Positions 19,199-28,517 of a stretch of 64,000 nt of DNA are shown here, piece after piece (the first letter of the stretch is position 1; every line of letters begins with the position of its first letter). This stretch comes from GWE2-42-39 sp942493345. Lineage in GTDB: Bacteria > Bacteroidota > Bacteroidia > Bacteroidales > Prolixibacteraceae. The position numbers and the translations under genes were made by a program. Where the stretch lies: contig OW818695.1 in the NCBI GenBank assembly GCA_942493345.1, positions 2,170,001 to 2,234,000 of the forward strand, read 5' to 3'. The notes under the pieces were generated by a model, which made no database searches, was not told the DNA's origin, and saw only the letters and a list, made by a program, of their open reading frames with translations.

Positions 19199-22100
19199 TT
19201 AAAATTCGCATTGAATTCCCATCGAAATAACTCGGTTCGATGGCCAGTTTCCAACATCGTAACCTCTTTCAAGGATTCCGTTTCCAACAACATCAGGATC
19301 TAATCCTGAATATTTGGTAAGAACGAACAGGTTTTGTCCGCTAATAAACACGCGGGCATTGCGGACATTGATTTTACCAATCAGGTTTTGTGGTAAATTA
19401 TATCCAAGTTCAACATTGCGCAGGCGCACATACGACCCGTTTTCGAGCCAGTGCGAACTTTCAAGAATCAGGTTGTCGGCCAGTCCCGGGTCGTTAATCG
19501 CAATCCCAATTCGAGGATCGTCGGTATTGGTATTGGTTGGTGTCCAGGGATTAACATCTTTTCTGAAGTTTGTATTCTGATAGCCGTCGAGTACCTGTTT
19601 GACTCCGTTGAGAATCTTATTTCCGAAAACTCCAACCAACTGAACATTCAGGGTAAAATGGCGGTAACTTGCATTAAATTGGGCGCCTCCCTGTAATGTT
19701 GGCCACGGAGAACCACAAAAAGTACGGTCGTTTCCATTAATAACGCCATCGTCGTTCACATCGGCATAACGAATATCGCCGGGCTTTGCCAATGGCTGAA
19801 TAACTTTACCATCGGAACTTTTATAGCTGTTAATTTCATTCTGGCTTTGGAAAATACCGGTAGCTTTTCGTACGTACCACTCGCCAATCGAGCGGCCTAC
19901 TTGCGAACGTGAAATCCCGGTCTGGATAAAGTTGATGCTTTCGCCTTCCGGATTTTCTCCCTGGTTACCAACGTCCTCTACTTTATTCTTTATTGTCGTC
20001 AGGTTGGCCGAAACATCCCATTTCAATTCATGTTTTTTGTTGCGGTAAGTAGCCGACATTTCAACGCCATAGTTGCGAATTGATGCAGCATTAACCGCCG
20101 GGTTTCCGCCAAGGTTACCCAAATACCATGCAATAGGGAGGTTAAGCAGAGCGTCTTTTGAATACGAATCGTATGCTTCGAGGCCTATCGATAAGCTGTT
20201 TTCGAATAAACCGGCATCAACGCCAATATTTTTGATGATTCTGGTTTCCCATGTTAAATCGGGGTTGGCCAGTTTTGCCTGTGTTGCTCCAACGGTTGGA
20301 ACTTGTCCCGTGCCAAAAATTGCCCTCGGATTGCTGTTCAAGAATCCGATATAATCCCACGAACCAACGGTTACAATACCCATTTGTCCGTACGAAGCAT
20401 GCAATTTGAGGTCTTCCATCCAACTGATGTTATAAAAATCTTCTTTACTGATACGCCAGGCACCGGCTACCGACGGGAAAAACCCAGAGCGATAGTCTTT
20501 ACCAAACCTCGAATCCTGGTCGTATCTTCCGGTCAATGTAAGCAGGTATTTGTCTTGATACGAATAATTGACGCGGCCAAGATAACCATGCAAGCGATAG
20601 AACGTTGGAATTGAACCGTATGCTGAAGGATCGCCTGTTGCCGAGTTGATGGTGGTCATGTAGGAATCGCCGAAATATTGCAGTTGGGTTCTTCCGGCGC
20701 TGGTCATTTCGCGTTTGCTCTGTTGCCACGAATAACCCACAACCCCGTTAATCTGGTGGTCGCCTAAAGTTTTGTCGAAACTGAGAGTGTGTTCAAACAA
20801 AATGCTTGAATATGTTGACCGTTCTTCGTTTATAAAACTGCTTTCAAATGGGCGGTTGTAGCCCCATTTTCCTTGTTTTCGAACCGTTTTATGAAAATCG
20901 AAACTAGCTTCCAATCCTGCATTGAAGCGGTATTTTAACCAATTGGTCAGTTTTAACTCAGCAAAAGCGTTTCCAACAACTTTTGCGTAACTGCTGTTCC
21001 GATGATAAAGATCGTTTACAGCTATGGGATTCCATGCGTACGTAATGGCATCGTCGGATCCAATCCCCCAACCCCATGGATTGTTGTTTACTGTATCAAT
21101 GTATTTGTCGTTTTTCACTGCAATTACAGGTAGCATGGAAGGCATGTCTAAAAACGGATTGCCATCGGCTGGACTGTTCTCTGTTGAATAAGTGAGCAAC
21201 AGGTTTTCGCCAAACTTCAGGATTCCTTTTTTGCTGTCGGTATTAATTCGCAAACTGCTTCTTTCGAACGAATATCCTTCGAGCGAACCTTTGTCGCGGT
21301 AATGACTTCCCGAAACCAGGTAACTCATATTTGGAGTGGCTCCCGAAATCGACAGGTTATAATCTTCTTTACTTCCGGTGCGCATTACCTCGTCTTGCCA
21401 ATCGGTGTTGATTGAAGCATCGTATGCCCCGGCAATACTAGCCATTGGAGGTAAATTGGAATTGGTGTATGCCTGTTTTTTCATCTTTGCAAACTCGGCG
21501 CTATCCATCACGTCCCAATGTTTTGGAACCTGCTGTATTCCGTATTTTGCAGAAAAGCTGATGTTGGTAGGCCCTTCTTTTCCTTTTTTAGTAGTAATAA
21601 TTATCACGCCGTTTGCTGCTCGTGAACCATAAATGGCGGCAGCCGAAGCGTCTTTCAGTATTTGTATCGTTTCAATATCGTTGGTGTTGATGGTTGGATT
21701 GGCATCGGCAATCATTCCATCGATAATATAAAGAGGGTTTGAATTTACAAAGCTGGCAACTCCCCTGATCTCGATCACGGATGCTTGTCCGGGGGCGCCG
21801 CCGTTTCGCACGGTTACACCAGGAGCCAACCCCTGAATAGACTCAGACAACGAAGAGGATGAAATTTTTGATGCTGCATCGGGGGCAACCACGGCAGTAG
21901 CCCCGGTAAGGTCTTTTTTTCGCACTGTCTGATACCCAATTGCAACAACTTCTTCGATGCCAATGGTTTCTTCTTCCAAAACCACGTTGACAATACTCAT
22001 ATTGTCGACATTCACTTCTTTCGATTTCATGCCCACAAAAGAAAAGACCAACGTTGCATTGGATGGTACATTCAGAATGGTAAAATTTCCGTCGAAATTG

Positions 22101-22573
22101 GTAATTGTACCATTGGTAGTTCCTTTTACTGCCACGCTTGCACCGGGTATTGGTTCACCTGCGGCGCTGGTAACTTTACCGGTAACCGATTTTTGTTGCT
22201 GAATGACTGTTTCTGTTGGGAAGAGCATGATGTGACGGTCGATAACTTTATACGTTACACCAGAGCCTTTAAAAATTTCATCAAGAATCGATTCTATTGT
22301 TGATGATTTAACATCCAGTGATACTTGTTTGGAAACATCAACCTGGTTGTTGTCATACATGAACGAATACTCAGACTGGTCTTCGATCTGGCTTAATACA
22401 TCCCGTATCTGCCTGTCTTTGAAATTCAAGTCAAGTTTTGATCTTTGCCCAAACGATCCGGCGCTGGAGCTGAGCACAGTCAGGATCATCAAAAAGAAAG
22501 TTAGTCGCATTACAAGCACAATTTTTTTGAAGCGGGAAACCCCCGATTCTGGTTCATTACACTTTTTTTTCAT
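19199..22573 (-). CDS. SusC-like TonB-dependent transporter with STN domain (PUL B)
   Basis: The start chosen is the ATG at 22573 (M-K-K-K-C-N-E-P), giving 1124 residues; the frame also allows a start at 22606. Domains in order: signal/transmembrane segment (about 17-40), STN domain (about 45-115), carboxypeptidase-D-like regulatory domain (about 125-210, V-T-G-K-V...P-G-A-S-V-A-V-K-G-T), plug (about 215-330, N-P-L-Y-I-I-D-G-M) and beta-barrel ending in Phe. The STN domain again suggests signalling to the adjacent FecR protein. It shares the T-T-N-G-T-I-T and F-V-G-M-K-S-x-E stretches with the PUL A SusC, indicating common ancestry, though the barrels differ. Confidence 0.96.
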   Translation of the reverse strand: MKKKCNEPESGVSRFKKIVLVMRLTFFLMILTVLSSSAGSFGQRSKLDLNFKDRQIRDVLSQIEDQSEYSFMYDNNQVDVSKQVSLDVKSSTIESILDEIFKGSGVTYKVIDRHIMLFPTETVIQQQKSVTGKVTSAAGEPIPGASVAVKGTTNGTITNFDGNFTILNVPSNATLVFSFVGMKSKEVNVDNMSIVNVVLEEETIGIEEVVAIGYQTVRKKDLTGATAVVAPDAASKISSSSLSESIQGLAPGVTVRNGGAPGQASVIEIRGVASFVNSNPLYIIDGMIADANPTINTNDIETIQILKDASAAAIYGSRAANGVIIITTKKGKEGPTNISFSAKYGIQQVPKHWDVMDSAEFAKMKKQAYTNSNLPPMASIAGAYDASINTDWQDEVMRTGSKEDYNLSISGATPNMSYLVSGSHYRDKGSLEGYSFERSSLRINTDSKKGILKFGENLLLTYSTENSPADGNPFLDMPSMLPVIAVKNDKYIDTVNNNPWGWGIGSDDAITYAWNPIAVNDLYHRNSSYAKVVGNAFAELKLTNWLKYRFNAGLEASFDFHKTVRKQGKWGYNRPFESSFINEERSTYSSILFEHTLSFDKTLGDHQINGVVGYSWQQSKREMTSAGRTQLQYFGDSYMTTINSATGDPSAYGSIPTFYRLHGYLGRVNYSYQDKYLLTLTGRYDQDSRFGKDYRSGFFPSVAGAWRISKEDFYNISWMEDLKLHASYGQMGIVTVGSWDYIGFLNSNPRAIFGTGQVPTVGATQAKLANPDLTWETRIIKNIGVDAGLFENSLSIGLEAYDSYSKDALLNLPIAWYLGNLGGNPAVNAASIRNYGVEMSATYRNKKHELKWDVSANLTTIKNKVEDVGNQGENPEGESINFIQTGISRSQVGRSIGEWYVRKATGIFQSQNEINSYKSSDGKVIQPLAKPGDIRYADVNDDGVINGNDRTFCGSPWPTLQGGAQFNASYRHFTLNVQLVGVFGNKILNGVKQVLDGYQNTNFRKDVNPWTPTNTNTDDPRIGIAINDPGLADNLILESSHWLENGSYVRLRNVELGYNLPQNLIGKINVRNARVFISGQNLFVLTKYSGLDPDVVGNGILERGYDVGNWPSNRVISMGIQCEF

Positions 22574-22705
22574 AATTTTGAATGATTTGTTTTTTGAATC
22601 TGACAAGTTCCCAATTAGTTTGCAAGACGGCTGGAAGCTTTACAGAATCAGGTTCAACATTATTAAATTATCAAGGCGGGGGAGGTAGTACTCCCCTGTT
22701 TTCAT

Positions 22706-23698
22706 TTATTTATATTTAATATTCACATATTCTCCTTCTATCACATAATCAATTGGTGTAATTATTGAAATTAATTCAAGTACTTCCTTCAGGCTTTCGG
22801 TTTTAACCTTAAACGTATAATTGTGTTTGTTCAGGATTTCGGAATCAACCTGAAAATCGACCCCATACCAACTTTCCAACGATTGGATTACATCTTCAAA
22901 GGGACTGTTTTCAAAAATCAGCATGTTATTTTTCCAGGCTGTCAATGCATCAATATTATCTATTTTCTTTACAATGCCCGATTTGCCCGCATAAATGAAT
23001 TGCTCCCCGGGAGTCAACATGGCCAGCGAAGAGTTTGCCGTATTCAACACCTGAACTTTTCCTTCGATCAATGATATTTCGGTTTGATTGTGTTTTTTAC
23101 TTTCGCGGACGTTAAAACTTGTTCCAAATACTTTGATATTAAAATCGGCACAATGAACAATGAATTGTCGCTTCGGGTCTTTTGTCACATCGAAATAACA
23201 TTCTCCGGAAATAAAGACATCTCTCGATTTTTTCTCGAATGAAGTGGGATAACGAATTTCTGCTCCTGAATTTAGCCAGACGGTTGTACTGTCGGGCAAT
23301 ATGATTTGAGACTTGCTTCCTGAAGGAGCCTTGACACTGGTATAAACTATTGCCGTATTGATGTTGGTAATTGCTTTTCCCATCCAAACACCGGTAATAA
23401 AGACCAGTACCACAACAGCTGCTGCAACAAAATATTTTAAAGATGAAATTGAGAATACCTTCTTTTCAGGGCGATACCCAATCCGGAAAACTAATTTTTT
23501 CCAAAGGAGTTCTTTGTTCGGCTCATAAAAATCCGACGTTTTTCTGGTTAGTTGCCACGTACTGATAATTTCTTTGAGGATAATAGAATTTTCGTCAGAT
23601 TCGGTTAACCACTCACGCAAATTATTCATCTGTACTTTGCCTTCTTCACCTTTCAGATACGCAGAGATTGATTCCCATGGTATATTTTCCTGTGTCAT
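22706..23698 (-). CDS. FecR-family anti-sigma factor (PUL B)
   Basis: This 330-residue anti-sigma factor has a cytoplasmic N-terminus (about 1-88), one transmembrane helix (about 89-107, rich in A, V and L), a periplasmic FecR domain (L-P-D-S-T-T-V-W-L-N-S-G-A-E) and a C-terminal DUF4974 domain (about 250-325). It is expected to sequester the ECF factor encoded upstream and to release it when the STN domain of the PUL B SusC reports substrate. Order, sizes and spacing repeat the PUL A regulatory module. Confidence 0.95.
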   Translation of the reverse strand: MTQENIPWESISAYLKGEEGKVQMNNLREWLTESDENSIILKEIISTWQLTRKTSDFYEPNKELLWKKLVFRIGYRPEKKVFSISSLKYFVAAAVVVLVFITGVWMGKAITNINTAIVYTSVKAPSGSKSQIILPDSTTVWLNSGAEIRYPTSFEKKSRDVFISGECYFDVTKDPKRQFIVHCADFNIKVFGTSFNVRESKKHNQTEISLIEGKVQVLNTANSSLAMLTPGEQFIYAGKSGIVKKIDNIDALTAWKNNMLIFENSPFEDVIQSLESWYGVDFQVDSEILNKHNYTFKVKTESLKEVLELISIITPIDYVIEGEYVNIKYK

Positions 23699-23817
23699 CC
23701 TTTCAATTTTATTTAATAATGGGCATAACCTCTATGCGAATACCTTGCTGCCCAAAATGGTTTCAATATACTAGTCGCAGTATTTCAGAAAATCCCTCAA
23801 ACGGAATACTGTTTTTT

Positions 23818-24414
23818 TTAAAATGACGAGAAAAAGGTTGAACTAAGCCAAAGGATAAAAACCTGTTTGTAGTAAGGGCGAAGGGAGTCTCTCAGTTTTC
23901 GCAGGGCGATGCCAACGTGATTTTCAACAGTTTTAGGACTTAACCCTAGTTTTTGGGCAATCTCCTTTTGCGAAAGGTTTTCTTCCCAAGCCATCTGATA
24001 AATCAACCTGCTTTTTTCGGGAAGTTCTTTGATCGCTTGGTTTATCAGGTCGTGAAGTTCTTTATTTTCCAGGTACTGCAAGGAAGTATCCGGGTCGGGT
24101 ATTTGAAGTACTTCGATACCAAGTGGCGCTAATATATTTTCCTGTTCCTTCCGGTATTGACTGACCACCTTATTTTTTGCAGCAGCAATTAAAAAACCTT
24201 TAAAAGATGACTTAATTTGTATGCTTTCCCTTTTTTCCCATACATAAGAAAAAATGTCCAAGGCTATTTCCTCGGCAGGTTCGCAGTTGTGCAGATAAAG
24301 TAAAAGGAAATTACAAAGGTCTGTAAAATGATTGTCAAACAAATACCTGAAGGCTTCCAGGTTTCCTTTCGAAACCTCATCCATTGCAGTTTTATCGTTT
24401 GAAAATGGACCCAT
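23818..24414 (-). CDS. ECF RNA polymerase sigma factor (PUL B)
   Basis: This ECF sigma-70 factor has 198 residues from the ATG at 24414 (M-G-P-F-S-N-D-K); the frame allows an earlier start at 24456, but the family begins close to the A-M-D-E-V-S-K-G-N segment. Region 2 shows F-R-Y-L-F-D-N-H-F-T-D-L-C and A-E-E-I-A-L-D-I-F; the region 4 helix-turn-helix shows Q-K-E-I-A-Q-K-L-G-L-S-P-K-T-V-E-N-H. The hydrophobic C-terminal tail (V-F-I-L-W-L-S-S-T-F-F) is typical of Bacteroidetes PUL sigma factors. FecR follows 119 bp downstream. Confidence 0.93.
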   Translation of the reverse strand: MGPFSNDKTAMDEVSKGNLEAFRYLFDNHFTDLCNFLLLYLHNCEPAEEIALDIFSYVWEKRESIQIKSSFKGFLIAAAKNKVVSQYRKEQENILAPLGIEVLQIPDPDTSLQYLENKELHDLINQAIKELPEKSRLIYQMAWEENLSQKEIAQKLGLSPKTVENHVGIALRKLRDSLRPYYKQVFILWLSSTFFSSF

Positions 24415-24600
24415 CTTCGTGAAATTTGTTTTTTCGGTCAGTATTGGAAAACACACAAAATTAGAAATATTGCTGAAACTTGAACAACGAATTGTTTTTT
24501 TAGGCTGAAGAACAGGGGGATGGAAGACTTTTTTATATCGAACTTGTTTAAAGTTGAAACTACTTTATTGATTCCTCTTCATTTCTGAATGTCGAACAAC

Positions 24601-24667
24601 GAATAAGAAATGAGGAATATCGAAATATCAGAACTGTGCCTGCACCCGAATTCCTTATTTCTTATTT
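24601..24667. repeat. Degenerate inverted repeat (REP-like)
   Basis: GAATAAGAAATGAGGAAT at 24601-24618 is nearly the reverse complement of ATTCCTTATTTCTTATTT at 24650-24667 (16 of 18 positions). A third related arm, ATTCCTCTTCATTTCT, lies at 24571-24586. The pattern suggests a decayed palindromic element rather than a terminator. Confidence 0.45.
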
Positions 24668-24808
24668 TTTGTTTCTTGTTTATTTCATTGTAGTCACTAA
24701 AACAAACAGTTACACTCACTCGTTGATGCCCGACGTTTGATAACTTTATAAAAAGGATTTTTGAAAAAGGGTTGTTTTCCCGTATCAACATTCGTTGAAA
24801 ACTTCCTG

Positions 24809-24839
24809 TTGTGGGTTCTTCTGAAAACTTTTACCTTCG
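24809..24839 (+). promoter_or_regulatory. Candidate thyA promoter
   Basis: TTG at 24809-24811 and TACCTTCG at 24832-24839 are separated by 20 bases, close to the Bacteroidetes -33/-7 pattern (TTTG / TAnnTTTG) with one mismatch in the -7 box. The same TACCTTCG form occurs before recQ (34090-34097). Confidence 0.4.
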
Positions 24840-24882
24840 GTCGACGTTTTATATTTTTATTTGAAACGGAAAGAATTTGATT

Positions 24883-25677
24883 ATGAGGCAATATCTCGAT
24901 TTACTCGACCATGTTTTAACAACTGGCACTGAAAAGCAAGACCGCACAGGGATTGGAACGATCAGTGTTTTCGGATACCAGATGCGTTTTAATCTGAGCG
25001 AAGGGTTTCCGGTGCTGACTACCAAAAAACTGCACCTGAAATCGATTATCCATGAATTGTTGTGGTTTTTGGCCGGCGATACCAACATCAAATATTTGAC
25101 CGATAACGGTGTGCGAATCTGGAACGAATGGGCCGACGCCGATGGTAATCTCGGCCATGTTTATGGCTACCAGTGGCGCTCGTGGCCAACGCCCGAAGGT
25201 GGTCATGTCGACCAGATTGCCGAGGTGGTGAACAGCATTAAAAACAATTCCGATTCGCGTCGTCTCTTGGTAAGTGCCTGGAATGTGGGCGAACTCGACA
25301 AAATGAACCTGCCTCCCTGTCATCTTCTTTTTCAGTTTTATGTGGCCGACGGCAAACTCTCGTGCCAATTGTACCAGCGCAGTTGCGATGTGTTTCTGGG
25401 GGTTCCGTTCAATATTGCGTCGTATGCTTTGCTGACCATGATGATGGCACAGGTAACTGGCCTCCAGCCCGGCGATTTTGTGTGGACGGGCGGCGATGTA
25501 CATATCTATCAGAACCATTTGGAACAGGTAAAATTGCAGTTGACCCGTGAACCGATGAAACTTCCGCAGATGAAAATTAATCTGGCGGTGAAAAGCATTT
25601 TCGATTTTAAATTCGACGATTTTGAATTAGTTGGATACCAATCGCACCCGCATATCCCGGGAAAAGTAGCGGTATAA
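24883..25677 (+). CDS. thyA: Thymidylate synthase
   Basis: This 264-residue enzyme is the same length as E. coli ThyA when started at the ATG at 24883 rather than the TTG two codons earlier. It methylates dUMP to dTMP using 5,10-methylene-tetrahydrofolate. The catalytic Cys146 is in L-P-P-C-H; the dUMP-binding block Q-R-S-C-D-V-F-L-G-V-P-F-N-I-A-S-Y and S-R-R phosphate contact (about residues 125-127) are intact. It lies directly upstream of the DHFR gene, which regenerates the tetrahydrofolate consumed in the reaction; 55 bp containing a strong hairpin separate them. Confidence 0.98.
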   Translation: MRQYLDLLDHVLTTGTEKQDRTGIGTISVFGYQMRFNLSEGFPVLTTKKLHLKSIIHELLWFLAGDTNIKYLTDNGVRIWNEWADADGNLGHVYGYQWRSWPTPEGGHVDQIAEVVNSIKNNSDSRRLLVSAWNVGELDKMNLPPCHLLFQFYVADGKLSCQLYQRSCDVFLGVPFNIASYALLTMMMAQVTGLQPGDFVWTGGDVHIYQNHLEQVKLQLTREPMKLPQMKINLAVKSIFDFKFDDFELVGYQSHPHIPGKVAV

Positions 25678-25687
25678 AATATTTAAT

Positions 25688-25720
25688 AGTGAGAGCTTCA
25701 CTCAAAGTGAAACTCTCACT
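25688..25720. repeat. 33-nt hairpin between thyA and folA
   Basis: AGTGAGAG and CTCTCACT form an 8-bp outer stem, then a c/a mismatch, then TTCACT and AGTGAA form a 6-bp inner stem around a CAA loop. No T run follows on either strand, so it does not look like a simple terminator. It could be a small palindromic repeat or an mRNA-stability or attenuation element in the thyA-folA transcript. Confidence 0.7.
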
Positions 25721-25732
25721 AAAAACAAATCT

Positions 25733-26227
25733 ATGATCCACAAAAATATTTCTATTATTGTAGCCATCGCGCAGAATTTTGCCATCGGCAAAAACAACGA
25801 TTTGTTGTTTCACCTGCCTGCCGACCTGAAACATTTCAAGCAAATAACCAACGGTCATACCCTAGTTATGGGTCGGAATACCTTGTTGTCGTTACCGAAA
25901 TGGCCGCTGCCCAACCGCCGCCATATTGTAATTACGGATAAACCTGACGATCATTTTGAAGGTTGCGAAGTGGTTTTTTCGATTGACGAGGCCATTGAAA
26001 AAGTAAAAAACGAAGACGAAGTTTTCATCATCGGTGGCGGAATGATTTACCGGCAGTTTTACCCGGTGGCCGGCAAGTTGTACCTTACACTGGTACACAA
26101 AGATTTCGAAGCCGACACATTCTTCCCTGAAATTAATTACAGCGCATGGGAAGAAACAGCGCGCGAAGACCTGCACGATGAAAAAAATGATTTCGATTAT
26201 TCGTACCTCGATTTGAAGAGAAAATAA
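25733..26227 (+). CDS. folA: Dihydrofolate reductase
   Basis: This 164-residue DHFR reduces dihydrofolate to tetrahydrofolate with NADPH. The N-terminal I-I-V-A-I-A-Q-N-F-A-I-G-K-N-N-D-L block, the catalytic acid D31 (L-P-A-D-L-K-H-F), the V-M-G-R-N-T NADPH-binding segment and I-I-G-G-G-M-I-Y (about 99-106) are all present. Its position just downstream of thyA matches its role of recycling the dihydrofolate produced by thymidylate synthase; the two are probably cotranscribed. Confidence 0.97.
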   Translation: MIHKNISIIVAIAQNFAIGKNNDLLFHLPADLKHFKQITNGHTLVMGRNTLLSLPKWPLPNRRHIVITDKPDDHFEGCEVVFSIDEAIEKVKNEDEVFIIGGGMIYRQFYPVAGKLYLTLVHKDFEADTFFPEINYSAWEETAREDLHDEKNDFDYSYLDLKRK

Positions 26228-26342
26228 AACCAAGCTCTTCTTCCTTTTTCGGTATTTGATGTTCGATTGTACCCCTCTGAATCAGGGGAGAAATTTTTAA
26301 AGGCGTTATTTCTGAAAACTGAGACTGGAAACTGTCAACTTT

Positions 26343-27005
26343 TTACCAGGTGATAGACTCTTTCCCGTGTTGCCGCAAATATTCATTTGCCCGGCTGAAA
26401 TGTTTGTTCCCAAAAAATCCACGGCTGGCTGAGAGCGGCGACGGATGCACCGATGTTAAAATCAGATGTTTGTTCGGGTCGATAAATTCACCTTTGTTGA
26501 TGGCGTACGAGCCCCAAAGGATGAAAACCAAATGTTCCTTTTCTTCGGCTAGTTTGCGGATGGCCGTGTCGGTAAATTCTTCCCAACCTTTGCGCTGGTG
26601 CGAACCGGCCTGATGTGCGCGAACGGTCAACGTTGCATTCAGCAAAAGCACGCCTTGTTTGGCCCAGCGTTCGAGGTTTCCCGACGTTGGAATGGGCGCA
26701 CCGGTATCCATCTGTACTTCTTTGAAAATATTACGCAAGCTGGGCGGAAACTCGATGCCGTCGTTCACCGAAAAACAAAGACCATGTGCCTGCTCCGGTC
26801 CGTGGTAGGGATCTTGCCCCAGGATCACCACTTTTACCTGATCGAACGGACACTGATCGAATGCATTAAAAATCAGTTTTCCCGGTGGATAAATGCGCTG
26901 TTTCTGGTATTCATCGCGCACAAAAGCCGTCAGGTTTCTGAAATAATCCTTCTCAAATTCTACTGAAAGATGTTCTTTCCAGCTCGGTTCAATTTTTACG
27001 TCCAT
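26343..27005 (-). CDS. ung: Uracil-DNA glycosylase, family 1
   Basis: This 220-residue glycosylase excises uracil from DNA, starting base-excision repair. The water-activating loop G-Q-D-P-Y-H-G (D65) and the C-terminal H-P-S-P-L-S-A-S-R-G-F-F-G (H187) are intact, as is the uracil-specificity segment L-L-L-N-A-T-L-T-V (about 120-128). It is transcribed convergently with folA. Its 5' end lies 94 bp from the divergent rmuC start, so the two share a short promoter region. The neighbourhood (thyA, folA, ung) is thematically linked by control of dUMP/uracil in DNA. Confidence 0.97.
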   Translation of the reverse strand: MDVKIEPSWKEHLSVEFEKDYFRNLTAFVRDEYQKQRIYPPGKLIFNAFDQCPFDQVKVVILGQDPYHGPEQAHGLCFSVNDGIEFPPSLRNIFKEVQMDTGAPIPTSGNLERWAKQGVLLLNATLTVRAHQAGSHQRKGWEEFTDTAIRKLAEEKEHLVFILWGSYAINKGEFIDPNKHLILTSVHPSPLSASRGFFGNKHFSRANEYLRQHGKESITW

Positions 27006-27099
27006 GTTGAATTCTTTTTCGAATAAAAGTAGAAAAACAATATTGAAAGTTCAGTGTTTTCAACGGGCTTTTCTTACTTTTAAAATAAAATTAGCCGAT

Positions 27100-28413
27100 A
27101 TGGAATTTCTTTATTTAGTTGCCGGAATTGCTGTGGGAGCAGTAATCCTTTATTTTTTTCTGAAGTCGAAAGGTGCCCAATCCGAAAAGTTGTTGTTGTC
27201 CGATAAATCGGAACTCGACAAGCAGAAATCGGTTGCAGAAGAGCGGGTTGCCGCGTTGCAAGCGGAGAAACTGAATTTGGAAGCCGAAATAAAAGAACTT
27301 CGCCAGGGAAATGAAGAAAAAGGGCAGCGGCTGGCCCGTGCCGAGGAAGAATTTCGTAACCTGCGGGAAAAACTTCAAACCCAGAAACAGGAAATGGAAG
27401 AACTTCAGAAGAAATTCACTACTGAATTTGAAAATGTGGCCAACCGTATTTTGAAGAAAAACAGCGCCGAATTTACCGAAACCAACCAGAAAAATATCAA
27501 CGATATTCTGTCGCCCCTGAAAGAAAAAATCCAGCTTTTCGAGAAGAAAGTGGAAGAAACATACGAGAAAGGATTGAAAGACCAGACTGACCTGAAAGTT
27601 GAATTGAAAAAACTGCACGAGCTAAATGAAAAAATTGGCGACGATGCCCGCAACCTGACCAAAGCGCTGAAATCGGATTCAAAAACGCAGGGAAACTGGG
27701 GCGAATTGGTGCTGGAGCGGATTCTGGAAAAATCGGGTTTGCAGAAAGGACGGGAATACAATACACAGGTGACCGACAAAAATCAGGATGGCGATACCAT
27801 CAAGCCTGATGTGGTGATTTTATTGCCCGACCAGAAACACATCATCATCGACTCGAAAGTATCGCTCACGGCCTACGAAAAATTTGTAAATGCCACCAGC
27901 GAACTCGAAACAGAGCAGGCGTTGAAAGAGCATGTTTTGTCATTAAAAAACCATATTAAAGGGTTGGGCGAAAAGCACTATCCAACGGCTAAAAAATTGA
28001 ATACTCCCGATTTTGTTTTGATGTTTTTGCCCATCGAATCGTCGTTCGGAGTGGCTGTTGAAGAAGACAAGGAGCTTTTCGATATTGCATGGAAACGAAA
28101 CATTGTGGTGGTCAGCCCATCGACTTTGCTGGCAACCCTGCGCACCATTGCCTCTATCTGGAAGCAGGAAAACCAAACCCGAAATGCACTCGAAATTGCC
28201 CGTCAGGGAGGAGCGCTGTATGATAAGTTTGTGAATTTTGTTGGCGACCTCGAAAAGATTGGAAGCAGCATTGATGCGACCCGGAAAAATTACGATTTGG
28301 CTTTCAATAAATTAAAGGATGGCCGCGGAAACCTGATTCGTTCGGCCGAAAAACTCAGGGAACTCGGGGCTAAAAACAGCAAAGAGTTGTCGCAGGGATT
28401 GCTGGAGGAATAG
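27100..28413 (+). CDS. rmuC: DNA recombination protein RmuC homologue
   Basis: The start is placed at ATG 27100 (M-E-F-L-Y-L-V-A-G), giving 437 residues; the upstream in-frame extension to 27004 overlaps the ung start region and shows no conserved character. One N-terminal transmembrane helix (about 3-20) is followed by a long coiled coil (about 25-180, rich in E, K, L and Q) and the RmuC nuclease-like domain (about 190-410), with the conserved L-K-S-D-S-K-T-Q-G-N-W-G-E and P-D-V-V-I-L-L-P-D...I-I-I-D-S-K-V-S-L segments. RmuC limits inversions and recombination at short inverted repeats. A terminator follows the stop. Confidence 0.95.
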   Translation: MEFLYLVAGIAVGAVILYFFLKSKGAQSEKLLLSDKSELDKQKSVAEERVAALQAEKLNLEAEIKELRQGNEEKGQRLARAEEEFRNLREKLQTQKQEMEELQKKFTTEFENVANRILKKNSAEFTETNQKNINDILSPLKEKIQLFEKKVEETYEKGLKDQTDLKVELKKLHELNEKIGDDARNLTKALKSDSKTQGNWGELVLERILEKSGLQKGREYNTQVTDKNQDGDTIKPDVVILLPDQKHIIIDSKVSLTAYEKFVNATSELETEQALKEHVLSLKNHIKGLGEKHYPTAKKLNTPDFVLMFLPIESSFGVAVEEDKELFDIAWKRNIVVVSPSTLLATLRTIASIWKQENQTRNALEIARQGGALYDKFVNFVGDLEKIGSSIDATRKNYDLAFNKLKDGRGNLIRSAEKLRELGAKNSKELSQGLLEE

Positions 28414-28417
28414 GATG

Positions 28418-28442
28418 CGGAGGCTTTCAACCTCCGGTTTTT
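28418..28442 (+). terminator. Terminator of rmuC
   Basis: A 6-bp perfect stem (CGGAGG / CCTCCG) with a 7-base loop is followed by G and five Ts, starting 5 bp after the rmuC stop. Confidence 0.75.
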
Positions 28443-28479
28443 AATATGCAATTAAATTCCAACCCATTGGAACAGGTAC

Positions 28480-28506
28480 AAAAAAAATGCACCCCGAAGA
28501 GTGCAT
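28480..28506 (-). terminator. Terminator of clpX with UUCG tetraloop
   Basis: On the minus strand, ATGCACTC-TTCG-GGGTGCAT forms an 8-bp stem (one T-G pair) closed by a stable UUCG tetraloop and is followed by seven Ts. It lies 11 bp after the clpX stop and ends the tig-clpP-clpX transcript. Confidence 0.9.
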
Positions 28507-28517
28507 TGTATGTTGTT

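Larger units (their letters stand above)
24457..24882. other. Divergent intergenic region between PUL B and thyA
   Basis: The region separates the minus-strand PUL B from plus-strand thyA. It holds a degenerate inverted repeat (24601-24618 and 24650-24667) and two copies of GAACAACGAAT (24483-24493 and 24594-24604), all AT-rich. A candidate thyA promoter lies at its right end. No gene was seen. Confidence 0.55.

Noticed and set aside
26272..26299. Candidate terminator between folA and ung (CCCCT/AGGGG stem)
   Set aside because: Only 5 bp of stem with the T run several bases away; too weak to call.
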